Made by a program: the position numbers and the translations under genes. A stretch of DNA of 64,000 bases from JANQGH01 sp039177555 (GTDB lineage Bacteria; Pseudomonadota; Alphaproteobacteria; DSM-16000; Inquilinaceae), in the NCBI GenBank assembly GCA_039177555.1, contig JBCDFV010000002.1, positions 1 to 64,000 of the forward strand, written 5' to 3'. Shown here piece after piece: positions 1-8,587 of this stretch (the first letter of the stretch is position 1; the number at the start of each line of letters is the position of its first letter). Below the pieces are notes generated by a model. That model was not told where the DNA came from and did no database searches. It worked only from the letters and a program-made list of their open reading frames with translations.

Positions 1-461
1 CCCAGATGTGGAGCCGCATCGGCATCACCACGGAAGTGGACGCCATGCCGCGCAACATCTTCTTCTCGCGCCTCATTCGTGGTGATGAGTTGACGATGCC
101 GGGCTTCGACGTGCCGGAATTCTCGGTATCGATGACCGGTTGGGGCACGGTGGCCGGTGAGGCGACCTATACGGTCTCAGGCACGCTTGAGACCTATAAC
201 GCGGCAACCGGCGGAGGCAACGGCAATTTCGGCCGCTATTCCAACCCGGCGATTGACGCGCGGTCGGTGCTGGCCAAGCAGACGATCGACCCGGAAGAGC
301 GCCTTGCGATCCTGCAAGAGGCCATTCAGATCGGCATGGATGATTACGCCTACATTCCGATCCACTTCCAGGTCAATAATTGGGCCATGAGCAGCGATCT
401 GGTGCACGAGCCGCGCACCAACGAGCGGACCCTGGCGATCGAGGTCAACCGCGCCGAATAG
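1..461 (+). CDS. Peptide-type ABC transporter substrate-binding protein (C-terminal part)
   Basis: This is the C-terminal ~150 residues of a family 5 (DppA/OppA type) periplasmic solute-binding protein; the reading frame is open to the left edge, so the signal peptide and most of both lobes lie outside the window. The visible part has the usual end of the family: an Asn-rich run ending NFGRYSNPAID, a helix with DPEERLAILQEA, and YIPIHFQVNNWAM. It would bind the imported solute in the periplasm and hand it to the permeases encoded next. The stop at 459-461 is 35 bases before the first permease, so it is the first visible gene of a dppABCDF-like operon. The ligand cannot be told from this fragment. 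Confidence 0.85.
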   Translation, partial: QMWSRIGITTEVDAMPRNIFFSRLIRGDELTMPGFDVPEFSVSMTGWGTVAGEATYTVSGTLETYNAATGGGNGNFGRYSNPAIDARSVLAKQTIDPEERLAILQEAIQIGMDDYAYIPIHFQVNNWAMSSDLVHEPRTNERTLAIEVNRAE

Positions 462-496
462 GCGAGGGTCGCGCAAACCGACGAGGCGAAGATTGA

Positions 497-1474
497 ATGG
501 CCGAGTTCATCCTGCGGCGCATCTTGCAGGCCCTGCTGGTCCTGCTGGTGATGACCGTGCTGGTGTTCTTCGGGGTCAATGTGGTCGGCAATCCGGTCTA
601 CATCTTCGCCTCGTCGGAATGCGACCAGGCCTGCCTTGCCCGCATCATTGCCGATCTGGGTCTCGATCGGCCGGTGTGGGAGCAGTATCTGGTTTTCATG
701 GGCAATCTCGTCCGGGGCGACCTGGGCAATTCCTTCACCCATGGGGTGCCGGCGCTTGATCTGATTTTCGAGCGTCTGCCCGCCACCCTGGAGTTGGCGG
801 TCATGGCCTTGCTGATGGCGCTGGCCATCGGTTTGCCTTTGGGCATGCGTGCAGGGTTGAAACCCAACGCGTTTTCCAGCCGGCTGATCATGGGTTTTTC
901 CATGATCAGCTTTTCGGTCCCGGTCTTTTGGATCGGGCTGATCATGATCGTCGTCTTTGCCGTCCAGCTTGGCTGGATGCCGGCCGTCGGTCGGGGCGAG
1001 ACGGTGATGATCTTCGGCATCGATATCAGCTTTGTTACGTTCAGCGGCCTGCACCATTTGATCCTGCCCGCCTTCACCCTGTCGCTGATCATGATGGCCT
1101 TGGTGATCCGGCTGACCCGGGCCGGCATGCGCGAGGTGCTGTATTCCGACTACATCAAGTTCGCCCGGGCCAACGGCGTGCGCGAACGGCGCGTGCTCAG
1201 CCTGCATGTGATGAAGAACATCCTGATCCCCATCGTCACGGTCTTGGGCATGGAGTTTGGCGGCATCATCGCCTTTGCCGTGGTGGTGGAATCCATTTTC
1301 TCGTGGCCCGGTGTCGGCAAGATGCTGATCGACGGCATTGCGGTGCTCGACCGGCCCTTGATCGTCGCCTATCTGATCTTCGTGGTGTTCATGTTCGTGA
1401 TCCTCAATCTGCTCGTGGACATCCTTTACACGCTGCTTGACCCCCGCGTGCGGCTGGGCGCGGCCGCTGCATGA
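497..1474 (+). CDS. Peptide-type ABC transporter permease, DppB family
   Basis: Inner-membrane permease of 325 residues, the usual DppB/OppB length. It starts with a membrane segment (about residues 9-31), followed by a periplasmic loop and a BPD_transp_1 core with five further hydrophobic segments. The EAA-type cytoplasmic loop that contacts the ATPase lies near residues 214-240 (YIKFARANGVRERRVL). The gene overlaps the next permease by four bases (ATGA at 1471-1474), which implies translational coupling. It forms the channel with the DppC-type partner. The family call is secure; the transported compound is unknown. Confidence 0.93.
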   Translation: MAEFILRRILQALLVLLVMTVLVFFGVNVVGNPVYIFASSECDQACLARIIADLGLDRPVWEQYLVFMGNLVRGDLGNSFTHGVPALDLIFERLPATLELAVMALLMALAIGLPLGMRAGLKPNAFSSRLIMGFSMISFSVPVFWIGLIMIVVFAVQLGWMPAVGRGETVMIFGIDISFVTFSGLHHLILPAFTLSLIMMALVIRLTRAGMREVLYSDYIKFARANGVRERRVLSLHVMKNILIPIVTVLGMEFGGIIAFAVVVESIFSWPGVGKMLIDGIAVLDRPLIVAYLIFVVFMFVILNLLVDILYTLLDPRVRLGAAAA

Positions 1475-2376
1475 CCGATCTGGCGCAGGATGTACCGGGC
1501 CCGCGGACCAGCAATTTCCGCCTGGCCGTAAGGCGGTTCTTGGCGTCGCCCACGGCCGTCGGCGCGCTGCTCGTATTTGCCTTCTTCTGCGTCGCGGCAC
1601 TGCTGGCGCCATGGATCGCGCCCCAAAACCCCTACGATCTGGCGCAGGTCGATATCCTCGACAGCCTTTTGCCGCCGGGCAGCGAGAGCTTCACCGGCAT
1701 GACCTATTGGCTCGGCACCGACGGGCAGGGGCGGGACATGCTCTCCGCCATCCTGTACGGCATCCGCATCAGCCTGATCGTCGGCCTGCTGTCGGGCTTC
1801 TTCGCCCTGATCGTGGGCACGACGGTGGGGCTGGTCGCCGCCTACCGGCGCGGCTGGGCGGAAACCGTGCTGATGCGGATCGTCGATCTGCAGCTCAGCT
1901 TTCCGACCATTCTCGTGGCGCTGATCCTGCTGGTCATCTTAGGCCGCGGTGTCGACAAGATCATCTTTGCGCTGGTCGTGGTTCAATGGGCGTATTTCGC
2001 CCGCACCGTTCGTGGCGTCGCCCTGGTGGAAGGCGCGCGCGAATATGTCGAGGCCGCGCGCGGCCTGCGCCTGGGCGGTGTGCGCATTCTTCTGGGCCAC
2101 GTCCTGCCCAACTGCCTGCCCACGATCTTGGTTGTGGCGACCATGCAGATGGCCACGGCCATCTCGCTGGAGGCGACCTTGTCCTTCCTCGGCCTGGGCC
2201 TGCCGCCGACCCGCCCGTCGCTAGGCCTGCTGATCTCCAACGGTTTCGACTATCTGCAGTCGGGCCGTTACTGGATCAGTGTGGTGCCCGGCCTGGTGCT
2301 GTTGGCCATCATCGTCAGCGTCAACCTTCTGGGCGACCGGCTGCGGGACATCCTGAACCCGCATTTGAGGCGGTGA
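1471..2376 (+). CDS. Peptide-type ABC transporter permease, DppC family
   Basis: Second permease of the peptide-type importer, 301 residues. It has the N-terminal cytoplasmic segment and first membrane helix typical of DppC/OppC (about residues 28-50), a periplasmic loop with the LGTDGQGRDM motif near residue 85 that is characteristic of this family, and an EAA loop around residues 188-214 (EYVEAARGLRLG). Its start overlaps the stop of the DppB gene, and four bases separate its stop from the first ATPase gene. It pairs with the DppB-type protein in the membrane. Confidence 0.93.
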   Translation: MTDLAQDVPGPRTSNFRLAVRRFLASPTAVGALLVFAFFCVAALLAPWIAPQNPYDLAQVDILDSLLPPGSESFTGMTYWLGTDGQGRDMLSAILYGIRISLIVGLLSGFFALIVGTTVGLVAAYRRGWAETVLMRIVDLQLSFPTILVALILLVILGRGVDKIIFALVVVQWAYFARTVRGVALVEGAREYVEAARGLRLGGVRILLGHVLPNCLPTILVVATMQMATAISLEATLSFLGLGLPPTRPSLGLLISNGFDYLQSGRYWISVVPGLVLLAIIVSVNLLGDRLRDILNPHLRR

Positions 2377-2380
2377 GTCG

Positions 2381-3355
2381 ATGACCCATGTCCTCGAACT
2401 TCGCAACCTCGACACGTCCTTCTTCACCGAAGGGGGCGAGCTGCGGGCGTTGCAGGGCGTCTCGCTGACGGTCGGCAGTGGCGAGATCCTGGGTCTTGTC
2501 GGCGAAAGCGGGTCTGGCAAGTCGCTGACCGGCTTTTCGATCAACGGCCTGATCAGCCCGCCGGGCCGCGTCGTCGGGGGCGAAGTGCTGCTGCATGGCG
2601 AGAACGTGCTGGATCTGTCGCGCGAGGCCATGCGCAGGATTCGCGGGCAGAACATCGCCATGATCTTCCAGGACCCGATGATGACGCTGAACCCGGTCCT
2701 GCGGGTCGAAACCCAGATGCGCGACGCGCTCGCGGCCCATCTGAGCCTCTCACGGGCCGAGGCGCGGGCCCGATCCATCGCCGCACTGGACGAGGTCGGC
2801 ATACCGTCGCCGGCGGAGCGCTTGCGCGCCTATCCGCACCAGCTTTCCGGCGGCATGCGCCAGCGCGTGGCCATCGCCATCGCGCTCCTGCACCAGCCGG
2901 ACCTGATCATCGCGGACGAGCCGACGACGGCGCTTGACGTCACCATCCAAGGCCAGATCCTGGCCCTGGTGCAGCGGCTCTGCCGCGAGCGGGGCACGGC
3001 GCTGATCTGGATCACCCATGATCTGGCCGTGGTCGCCGGCATCGCGGACCGGATCGCGGTGATGTATGCCGGCCGTTTGGTGGAGGTCGGGCCGGTCGAT
3101 GACGTGCTCGACAACCCGGCGCACCCTTACACGGCCGGCCTGATGGATTCGGTGCCGTCACGGGGCCGGCGCGGCCGCCGGCTTAACCAGATCCCCGGCC
3201 GAATGCCGGCGCTGACCAGCCTGCCCGAAGGCTGCGCCTTCCAGCCCCGCTGTTCCCGCGCCACCGATGCCTGTCGCGCGCCGCAGGAGTTGCAGGACAT
3301 TGGGCCTGAGCGAAAGGTGCGCTGCATCCACCCGCTGACCGAGGCGACGGCATGA
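2381..3355 (+). CDS. Peptide ABC transporter ATP-binding protein, DppD family
   Basis: ABC ATPase of 324 residues. Walker A (GESGSGKS) is near residues 41-48, the signature LSGGMRQR near 155 and Walker B LIIADEPT near 175, with the H-loop in WITHDLAVV. The C-terminal ~60 residues carry the Cys-containing oligopeptide-transport extension (GCAFQPRCSRATDAC) typical of DppD/OppD. A GGTGAG ribosome site precedes the ATG. The stop overlaps the start of the DppF-type gene by four bases. It powers uptake as a heterodimer with the next protein. Confidence 0.93.
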   Translation: MTHVLELRNLDTSFFTEGGELRALQGVSLTVGSGEILGLVGESGSGKSLTGFSINGLISPPGRVVGGEVLLHGENVLDLSREAMRRIRGQNIAMIFQDPMMTLNPVLRVETQMRDALAAHLSLSRAEARARSIAALDEVGIPSPAERLRAYPHQLSGGMRQRVAIAIALLHQPDLIIADEPTTALDVTIQGQILALVQRLCRERGTALIWITHDLAVVAGIADRIAVMYAGRLVEVGPVDDVLDNPAHPYTAGLMDSVPSRGRRGRRLNQIPGRMPALTSLPEGCAFQPRCSRATDACRAPQELQDIGPERKVRCIHPLTEATA

Positions 3356-4425
3356 CCGCAGCCCCGATGCTCACCGTGGAAAACGTCAGCAAACGGTTCG
3401 GCGGCAAGGGCGATCTGATCGCTCGCGGCCTGGCCGCGATCGGGCTGGCCAAGCCGCACCCGCAGGTGCTGGCGGTGGACGATGTCAGTTTCGTGCTCAA
3501 TCGCGGCGAGGTGCTGGGCGTCGTCGGTGAATCCGGCTGCGGCAAATCCACCTTGGGCCGCATGATCGCGGGCCTGCTGCAGCCGACCGACGGCACGATC
3601 CTGGTCGATGGCGAGGCGCGCGGCGCCCGTGTGGCCAAGCGCGACGAGCCGGGCAAGGCGCCCCGCGCCCTGGATTTGCAGATGATCTTCCAGGACCCGT
3701 TTTCGTCCCTCAACCCGCGCAAACGGGTGACCGACCTGATCGGCGAGGCCCCGCGCGTCCATCGCATCGTCGATCGCGACGGGCTGGAGCGCTATGTCGC
3801 CGACCTGATGGAGCGTTGCGGCATCGACCCGGCCTATCGCGACCGGTTCGCCCACCAGTTTTCGGGCGGCCAGCGCCAGCGCATCGGCATCGCCCGCGCC
3901 CTTGCTGTGAAGCCCGAGATCCTGGTCTGCGACGAGGCGGTGTCGGCCCTCGACGTCTCGATCCAGGCCCAGATCATCAACCTGTTCATGGATCTGCGCG
4001 ACGAGTTCGGCCTGACCTACGTCTTCATCAGCCATGACCTTGGCGTCGTCGAGCATATCGCCGACCGGATCTTGGTCATGTATCTGGGGCGGATCGTTGA
4101 AAGCGGCCCGGCGGCGGAGATCTTCACGAACCCGCAGCACCCCTATTCCCGCGCCTTGATCGAGGGCGTGCCCCGTCTAGACCGACGCCGCGTCGTCTAC
4201 AACCCGATCGAGGGCGACATACCGTCGCCGCTCGATCCGCCCAAGGGCTGTCATTTCCATCCGCGCTGCCCGCTGGCGCAGGATCGCTGCCGCGTGGAGG
4301 CGCCGAAACTGCGCCGCATCGCGCCCGGCCGAAGCGCGGCCTGTCACCTCGTTCCCGAATTCTCAACTGTTGCCCCAACCGCTGCCAAGGAGAGCACTGA
4401 ATGGCCAGTTACCAAGACCGGATGA
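3352..4425 (+). CDS. Peptide ABC transporter ATP-binding protein, DppF family
   Basis: Second ATPase subunit, 357 residues. Walker A GESGCGKS is near residue 58, FSGGQRQR near 169 and Walker B with the OppF-type DEAVSALDVS near 190; the C-terminal extension again contains GCHFHPRCPLAQDRC. The gene starts inside the stop of the DppD-type gene. Its 3' end overlaps the downstream M24 peptidase by 25 bases, which puts the peptidase in the same transcript and suggests that the imported solute is hydrolysed once inside. Confidence 0.92.
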   Translation: MTAAPMLTVENVSKRFGGKGDLIARGLAAIGLAKPHPQVLAVDDVSFVLNRGEVLGVVGESGCGKSTLGRMIAGLLQPTDGTILVDGEARGARVAKRDEPGKAPRALDLQMIFQDPFSSLNPRKRVTDLIGEAPRVHRIVDRDGLERYVADLMERCGIDPAYRDRFAHQFSGGQRQRIGIARALAVKPEILVCDEAVSALDVSIQAQIINLFMDLRDEFGLTYVFISHDLGVVEHIADRILVMYLGRIVESGPAAEIFTNPQHPYSRALIEGVPRLDRRRVVYNPIEGDIPSPLDPPKGCHFHPRCPLAQDRCRVEAPKLRRIAPGRSAACHLVPEFSTVAPTAAKESTEWPVTKTG

Positions 4426-5549
4426 CCAGATTCCAAACGCTGATCGAGGGCAGGGCCGACCTGGTCTTCTTTCCGATCGGCACGGATCTGGATTATCTGA
4501 CGGGCATTCACCGCGACATCCCGAACTATGGCCGCAACCTGCATCCGGGCAACTGGCTGGAAGGCGCCTGGCTGGCGCCGGGTCGGGCCCCGATCCTGAC
4601 CTTGCCGCGCATGACGGTCGAGTTCGGCACGCCCGAGGGTCTTGACGGGCTGGATGTCCGGGTGCTGGGTGACTGGGACGACCCGGTCGACATGGTCAAG
4701 GGCATCCTGGCGGAGATCGGCCTGCAGGATGCGCCGCGCATCGCGACCAGCGACGATGCCGAGGCGGAGTCGTTGATGGAGTTGCAGACCCTGTGTCCGG
4801 GCGCCCGCTTCGTCTCCGGCACCGCAATTCTGCGCGAATTGCGGGTGATCAAGGATGACGACGAGATCGAGAAGCTGCGCGAGGCCGGCGCGATCACTGA
4901 ACAGGCCTTCGCCGCCGTCGTCGGCAATCTGAAGATCGGCATGACCGAACTGGATGTCAGCTCGGAGGTCGATTATCAGATGAAGAGGCACGGCTCGCTG
5001 GGGCCGTCCTTCACCACCTCACTCTACAACACCGGGCCGAACCATCCGCTATGCTTCGGCAACAAGCTGGAAAGCTGGCCGCGCAAGCTGACGCCGCCCG
5101 TGTCGGTGCTGTTCGACTTCGGCGCGGTGCATGACGGCATGTGCTACGACTTCGGCCGCACGGTCTGCTTCGGCGCGCCCAGCGACGAACAGGTGCTGGT
5201 GCACAAGCTGATCATGGACAGCCAACGGGCCGGGATCGAAGCACTGAAAGCCGGCGCCGTGACCTGCGAGGCCGTCGACAAGGCCGCGCGCGATGTGCTG
5301 GAGGATGCTGGCTACGGCCCCGCCTTTCGTCATCGGTTGGGCCACGCGATCGGCTGGGATGTGCACGAGCCGCCCTTCCTGACCAAGGGCGACACGACCG
5401 AGGTTCGCGAAGGTATGATCTTCACCATCGAACCCTCGATCTTCCAGGATGGCGGCGTCAGTGCCCGGGTGGAGGACTGCATCGTCGCGCGACCCGGCGG
5501 CGGCGAGGCCCTGACCAGCGGCTTTCAGGGGCTGATCGTCATCGAATAG
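4401..5549 (+). CDS. M24 family metallopeptidase (Xaa-Pro dipeptidase / creatinase fold)
   Basis: Cytoplasmic pita-bread metalloenzyme of 382 residues: a creatinase-type N-terminal domain (about 10-140) and an M24 catalytic domain (about 155-370). All five expected metal ligands are visible: the two Asp of FDFGAVHDG and YDFGRTV, His in LGHAIG, Glu in FTIEPS and Glu in RVEDC. The ATG at 4401 has an AAGGAGAG ribosome site just upstream, inside the end of the transporter ATPase gene. Family members include Xaa-Pro aminopeptidases, prolidases, creatinase and ectoine hydrolase (DoeA). The sequence alone does not decide between them, but coupling to a peptide importer favours hydrolysis of an imported dipeptide or amidic compound. 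Confidence 0.88.
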   Translation: MASYQDRMTRFQTLIEGRADLVFFPIGTDLDYLTGIHRDIPNYGRNLHPGNWLEGAWLAPGRAPILTLPRMTVEFGTPEGLDGLDVRVLGDWDDPVDMVKGILAEIGLQDAPRIATSDDAEAESLMELQTLCPGARFVSGTAILRELRVIKDDDEIEKLREAGAITEQAFAAVVGNLKIGMTELDVSSEVDYQMKRHGSLGPSFTTSLYNTGPNHPLCFGNKLESWPRKLTPPVSVLFDFGAVHDGMCYDFGRTVCFGAPSDEQVLVHKLIMDSQRAGIEALKAGAVTCEAVDKAARDVLEDAGYGPAFRHRLGHAIGWDVHEPPFLTKGDTTEVREGMIFTIEPSIFQDGGVSARVEDCIVARPGGGEALTSGFQGLIVIE

Positions 5550-5585
5550 GGGACGTAGGGAAACGCGCCGCTTTAATGGAGAGCG

Positions 5586-6149
5586 TCAGTCGTCGTCCGC
5601 AATGCTGCTGACGGGGTCGCGAAACAGATCCATTGTCCCGGTCCACAACACGTGGGCCGGGACGGGACCGGGGTTCGACCAGCCATGCAGCCGATTGGCC
5701 TTGTAGTGGGCACTGTCGCCGGCCTTCAGGCTGATTTCGTGATCGTCCAGCGCCAGATCCAAACGCCCTTCCATGATGAAGAACGTCTCTTCGCCGCCAT
5801 GGGTGACGCGCTCCGACCGATAGCCGGGGGGAATGGTCATGATGAAGCTGGACAGCACATGGCCGGCGAACTCCGCACCCAGACGCTCATAATGGATTTC
5901 CGACCCGCCGATCGCGAAGCGCTGCCGCCTGTCGCTGTGGGTGACACAGTCGGTCGGCTTCGGGCGTGCGATGAAGAACTCCAACGTGACGCCGAGGGCG
6001 CCGGCGATGCGGGACAGCGTGGTGATGGTCGGCACGGCCAGGTCGCGCTCGACCTGGCTGAGATACCCGCCCGAAATCTCGGCAGCGTCGCAGACTTCCT
6101 GGAGCGTCATGTTGAGCGCGCGTCTGCGCGCCCTGATCAGGCCGCCCAT
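5586..6149 (-). CDS. XRE-family transcriptional regulator with C-terminal cupin domain
   Basis: A 187-residue DNA-binding regulator: an N-terminal Cro/C1 helix-turn-helix (about residues 4-58, MTLQEVCDAAEISGGYLSQV) and a C-terminal cupin (about 115-180, with GGEETFFIMEGRLDLALDDH and AGDSAHYKANRLHGW). Members of this class, such as PuuR and SutR, sense small metabolites through the cupin. The frame is open upstream to 6401, but the extension does not resemble the family and covers the likely promoter, so I chose the ATG at 6149, directly before the first HTH helix; a non-ATG start slightly upstream is possible. It is convergent with the M24 gene and probably controls the neighbouring peptide/amide genes. 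A direct repeat in its leader may be its operator. Confidence 0.85.
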   Translation of the reverse strand: MGGLIRARRRALNMTLQEVCDAAEISGGYLSQVERDLAVPTITTLSRIAGALGVTLEFFIARPKPTDCVTHSDRRQRFAIGGSEIHYERLGAEFAGHVLSSFIMTIPPGYRSERVTHGGEETFFIMEGRLDLALDDHEISLKAGDSAHYKANRLHGWSNPGPVPAHVLWTGTMDLFRDPVSSIADDD

Positions 6150-6210
6150 CTGCGGGGCATCGGTGGGGGTGGCAATGGAGGACTGGGTGGAAATGAGACC
6201 GCTCCAAATC

Positions 6211-6236
6211 ACTAAAGTTTTTTTGACCTGACTAAA
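6211..6236. promoter_or_regulatory. Direct repeat ACTAAA, 20-base period, upstream of the XRE-cupin gene
   Basis: ACTAAA occurs at 6211-6216 and again at 6231-6236, exactly 20 bases apart, so both copies face the same side of the helix. The stretch is AT-rich within GC-rich DNA and lies 60-90 bases upstream of the regulator start. This suits an autoregulatory operator overlapping the promoter. Assignment to the XRE protein is an inference. Confidence 0.35.
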
Positions 6237-6309
6237 ACAACATAGATGAATTGAGGCGGTTGCACCAGAACACGCCTGCGTGAGAGGCGCGCCTCTTGTC
6301 TCGTTCGGC

Positions 6310-7236
6310 TTAGCCCGTCGACTCCAAGCCGCACGCCGCTCGCACATGCCGGGCGATCTGTTCGTGGGTGGCGAACCAGACCTTGCCCCGCGATCGGGCA
6401 TGCTTGATCAAGGCGTCCAAAATCCAGATGCGCGAGCGATAGCCGATCACGAAGGGATGCATCACCAGTTGGCACAGCCCGCCGGCATCGAACGCGCCAT
6501 CGAACTCGCGGCGGAAGATGTCCAGAACCGCTTCGGGCGAGGTGTAGGGCCGTGTCGGCGGCGTGCGGTTGAACATCAGATAGACGGCGTCGTCGCGCAC
6601 CCAGTCGACAGGGATCTCGATCAGCCTCGAGGGCTCTCCGTCGATCATGATCTCGTAGCAATCCTCGTCGGCCATCATGGAGCTGTCGTAGAGAAACCCC
6701 AGCTCCGCGACCAACCGCGCCGTATTGGGGCTGAGGTCCCAGTGTGCCGCACGGTGACCCACCGGTTCGCGTCCAGTCAGATCAGCCAGCGTCGCGCGGG
6801 CCCGCAGCAGCATCTCGCGCTCCTCCGAGGCCGACAGGGTCGCATTGTTCTCATGGATCCAGCCATGAACGCCGACCTCGTGGCCCGCCTCGACAATGCG
6901 CCTTGGCTCGTCCGGGCCAATCAGCGCTGCCACCGCCGGCACGAAGAAGCTGGCCGGAACATCGTGGCGGGCCAGCACGTCCAGGATGCGCGGCACGCCG
7001 ACACGGCGGCCATACTCGCCCCAGCCCAGGCGCCCGATCGCCCGTCCGCCGGCGCCCAACTCGAACGTTTCGTGATCGCAGTCAAACGACAGGGCGACCG
7101 CACAGCGCGCACCGTCCGGCCAAATGTCAGGCGCGAGCCGACGGCCTGCACGCACTTGGCCGACGATGCCGCGCCATGTCTCCTCCGCCCAATGGAAGGG
7201 GGGAAGGTCCTGTGAGTCTCGGCTATCGTCCACCAT
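6310..7236 (-). CDS. Polysaccharide deacetylase (NodB) family protein
   Basis: A 308-residue NodB-fold amidohydrolase. The catalytic/metal motif DCDHE (Asp52, Asp54) and the HGWIH motif (His124 and His128) are both present, so it is probably a metal-dependent C-N hydrolase. No signal peptide is visible, which suggests a cytoplasmic enzyme like the PuuE/allantoinase-type members rather than a cell-wall deacetylase. It lies upstream of and co-directional with the XRE-cupin gene (160 bases apart), and is divergent from the AcoX-like kinase gene across 200 bases. The substrate is unknown; the setting next to a peptide importer and an M24 peptidase suggests a small amide. Confidence 0.85.
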   Translation of the reverse strand: MVDDSRDSQDLPPFHWAEETWRGIVGQVRAGRRLAPDIWPDGARCAVALSFDCDHETFELGAGGRAIGRLGWGEYGRRVGVPRILDVLARHDVPASFFVPAVAALIGPDEPRRIVEAGHEVGVHGWIHENNATLSASEEREMLLRARATLADLTGREPVGHRAAHWDLSPNTARLVAELGFLYDSSMMADEDCYEIMIDGEPSRLIEIPVDWVRDDAVYLMFNRTPPTRPYTSPEAVLDIFRREFDGAFDAGGLCQLVMHPFVIGYRSRIWILDALIKHARSRGKVWFATHEQIARHVRAACGLESTG

Positions 7237-7266
7237 TGCCCCTTCTTATCTTGCTCTTCGAGAGAC

Positions 7267-7434
7267 CAAAGTCCGGTTCGAAGATGTATCGCACGCGTGC
7301 CCAGGTTTTGCGACGCTGTCGAATGCCCGCTTGCCGGCGAACGTGCCGCAGTCGAATCCGCCGATTTGCGGGATTTTTGTGTTGCCGGAACAGCCTCTGA
7401 CTGGCATCGTTTCGGAATGCGAACAAAAGTCCGG
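7267..7434. repeat. Two copies of AAAGTCCGG in a divergent intergenic region
   Basis: The 9-base word AAAGTCCGG occurs at 7267-7275 and 7426-7434, one copy near each divergent gene start in the 200-base gap between the deacetylase and the kinase-like gene. The second copy ends two bases before the ATG at 7437. It could be a shared regulator site, or chance. Confidence 0.2.
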
Positions 7435-7436
7435 AA

Positions 7437-8558
7437 ATGACGAAAGGGCCCTCTGATCGGGACCCGGCCCGGGTCTTGGGCCTGGTCGTCAATCCAGTGG
7501 CTGGGCTGGGTGGCGCCGTGGCGCTGAAGGGCACCGACGGAGCCGCGATCGTGGCCAAGGCGCTGGAGGCGGGGGCTGAGCCCCATGCAGGCGAGCGGGC
7601 GCGACGGGCCGTTGACGCATTTAGGCGGGACGGTGGCGGCCCGGTGCTGACCGGGCCGGGTAATCTGGGGGCCGAGGCCGCGCCTTGGGCAGACGTGATC
7701 ACACTCAACCCGACGGGTACTGCGGAGGATACCAAGGCGCTGGTGAAGGCCATGCAGGGCCGGGTGGCGCTGATCCTGTTCGCCGGTGGCGACGGAACCG
7801 CCAGGGACGTCATGGCGGCCAACGACGCCGATATCCCGATCCTGGGCATTCCGGCCGGCGTGAAGATGCATTCCGGCGTCTTCGCGCGGACGCCGGAACG
7901 GGCAGGCCAAGTCGCGGCCGCCTTCGTGGCTCACCAGAGCCAGCGATTGGATGATGCCGAGGTCATGGACATTGATGAGGAAGAACGCCGGCGCGGGCGG
8001 CTGTCGGCCCAGCTTTACGGCATGGCTCGCACGCCGGCGGGCCCCACGGCGCATCTCGGGCCAAAGGCCGGCAGCGGCGGCGATGCCGTGGCGGAAATCG
8101 ACGCGGCCCTCGGGGCCTACGCCCGCGACATGGACGACGACACGCTCTATTTCATCGGCCCGGGAATGACCATGGCGGCATTGAAGCAGCGCCTAGGCGG
8201 CGGCACGCTTCTGGGCGTCGATGCGGCACGGGCGGGCCAGATCATCGCCCGCGATCTCAGCGAGGCGGATATCCTGGCCTTGCTCGAAGCTAACGGTTGC
8301 GCGCGCATCGTGTTGACGGTGATTGGCGGGCAAGGGTTTCTGCTGGGCCGCGGCAACCAGCAATTCTCGCCCCAAGTGATCGGCCGCATCGGCCTCGACG
8401 CCATAGACGTGATCTGCGCCGCCTCGAAACTGGCGGCACTTACTTTGCCCGAGCTTGCCGTGGATACGGGCGATGTAGCGCTCGACCAAGGGCTGTCGGG
8501 TTTCCGACAGGTCATTACCGGGCCGGGGCGACGCCAGGTCATTCGGGTCGCGGCCTGA
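7437..8558 (+). CDS. ATP-NAD kinase / AcoX-like family protein
   Basis: A 373-residue protein of the ATP-NAD/AcoX kinase superfamily. It begins with LGLVVNPVAGLGG (about residues 14-26), has the diacylglycerol/NAD-kinase nucleotide motif GGDGTA near residues 117-122, and continues with LGIPAGVKMHSGVF, typical of the AcoX group. Family members phosphorylate NAD or have unknown substrates. The start ATG lacks a strong ribosome site. The stop is 29 bases before a gcvPA-like gene, so the three genes probably form one operon. The partnership suggests a dedicated cofactor or substrate kinase rather than housekeeping NAD kinase. Confidence 0.8.
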   Translation: MTKGPSDRDPARVLGLVVNPVAGLGGAVALKGTDGAAIVAKALEAGAEPHAGERARRAVDAFRRDGGGPVLTGPGNLGAEAAPWADVITLNPTGTAEDTKALVKAMQGRVALILFAGGDGTARDVMAANDADIPILGIPAGVKMHSGVFARTPERAGQVAAAFVAHQSQRLDDAEVMDIDEEERRRGRLSAQLYGMARTPAGPTAHLGPKAGSGGDAVAEIDAALGAYARDMDDDTLYFIGPGMTMAALKQRLGGGTLLGVDAARAGQIIARDLSEADILALLEANGCARIVLTVIGGQGFLLGRGNQQFSPQVIGRIGLDAIDVICAASKLAALTLPELAVDTGDVALDQGLSGFRQVITGPGRRQVIRVAA

Positions 8559-8587
8559 CAACATGTTCGAAACGACGAGGTGAGACG

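Noticed and set aside
350..1612. A 420-codon minus-strand open frame
   Set aside because: It is antisense to the DppB-type permease and rich in His, Asp and Gln as expected from the reverse complement of hydrophobic codons in GC-rich DNA. No domain is present.
5586..6401. XRE-cupin protein starting at 6401
   Set aside because: The extra 84 residues are not like any regulator N-terminus and would place the direct repeat and probable promoter inside the gene.
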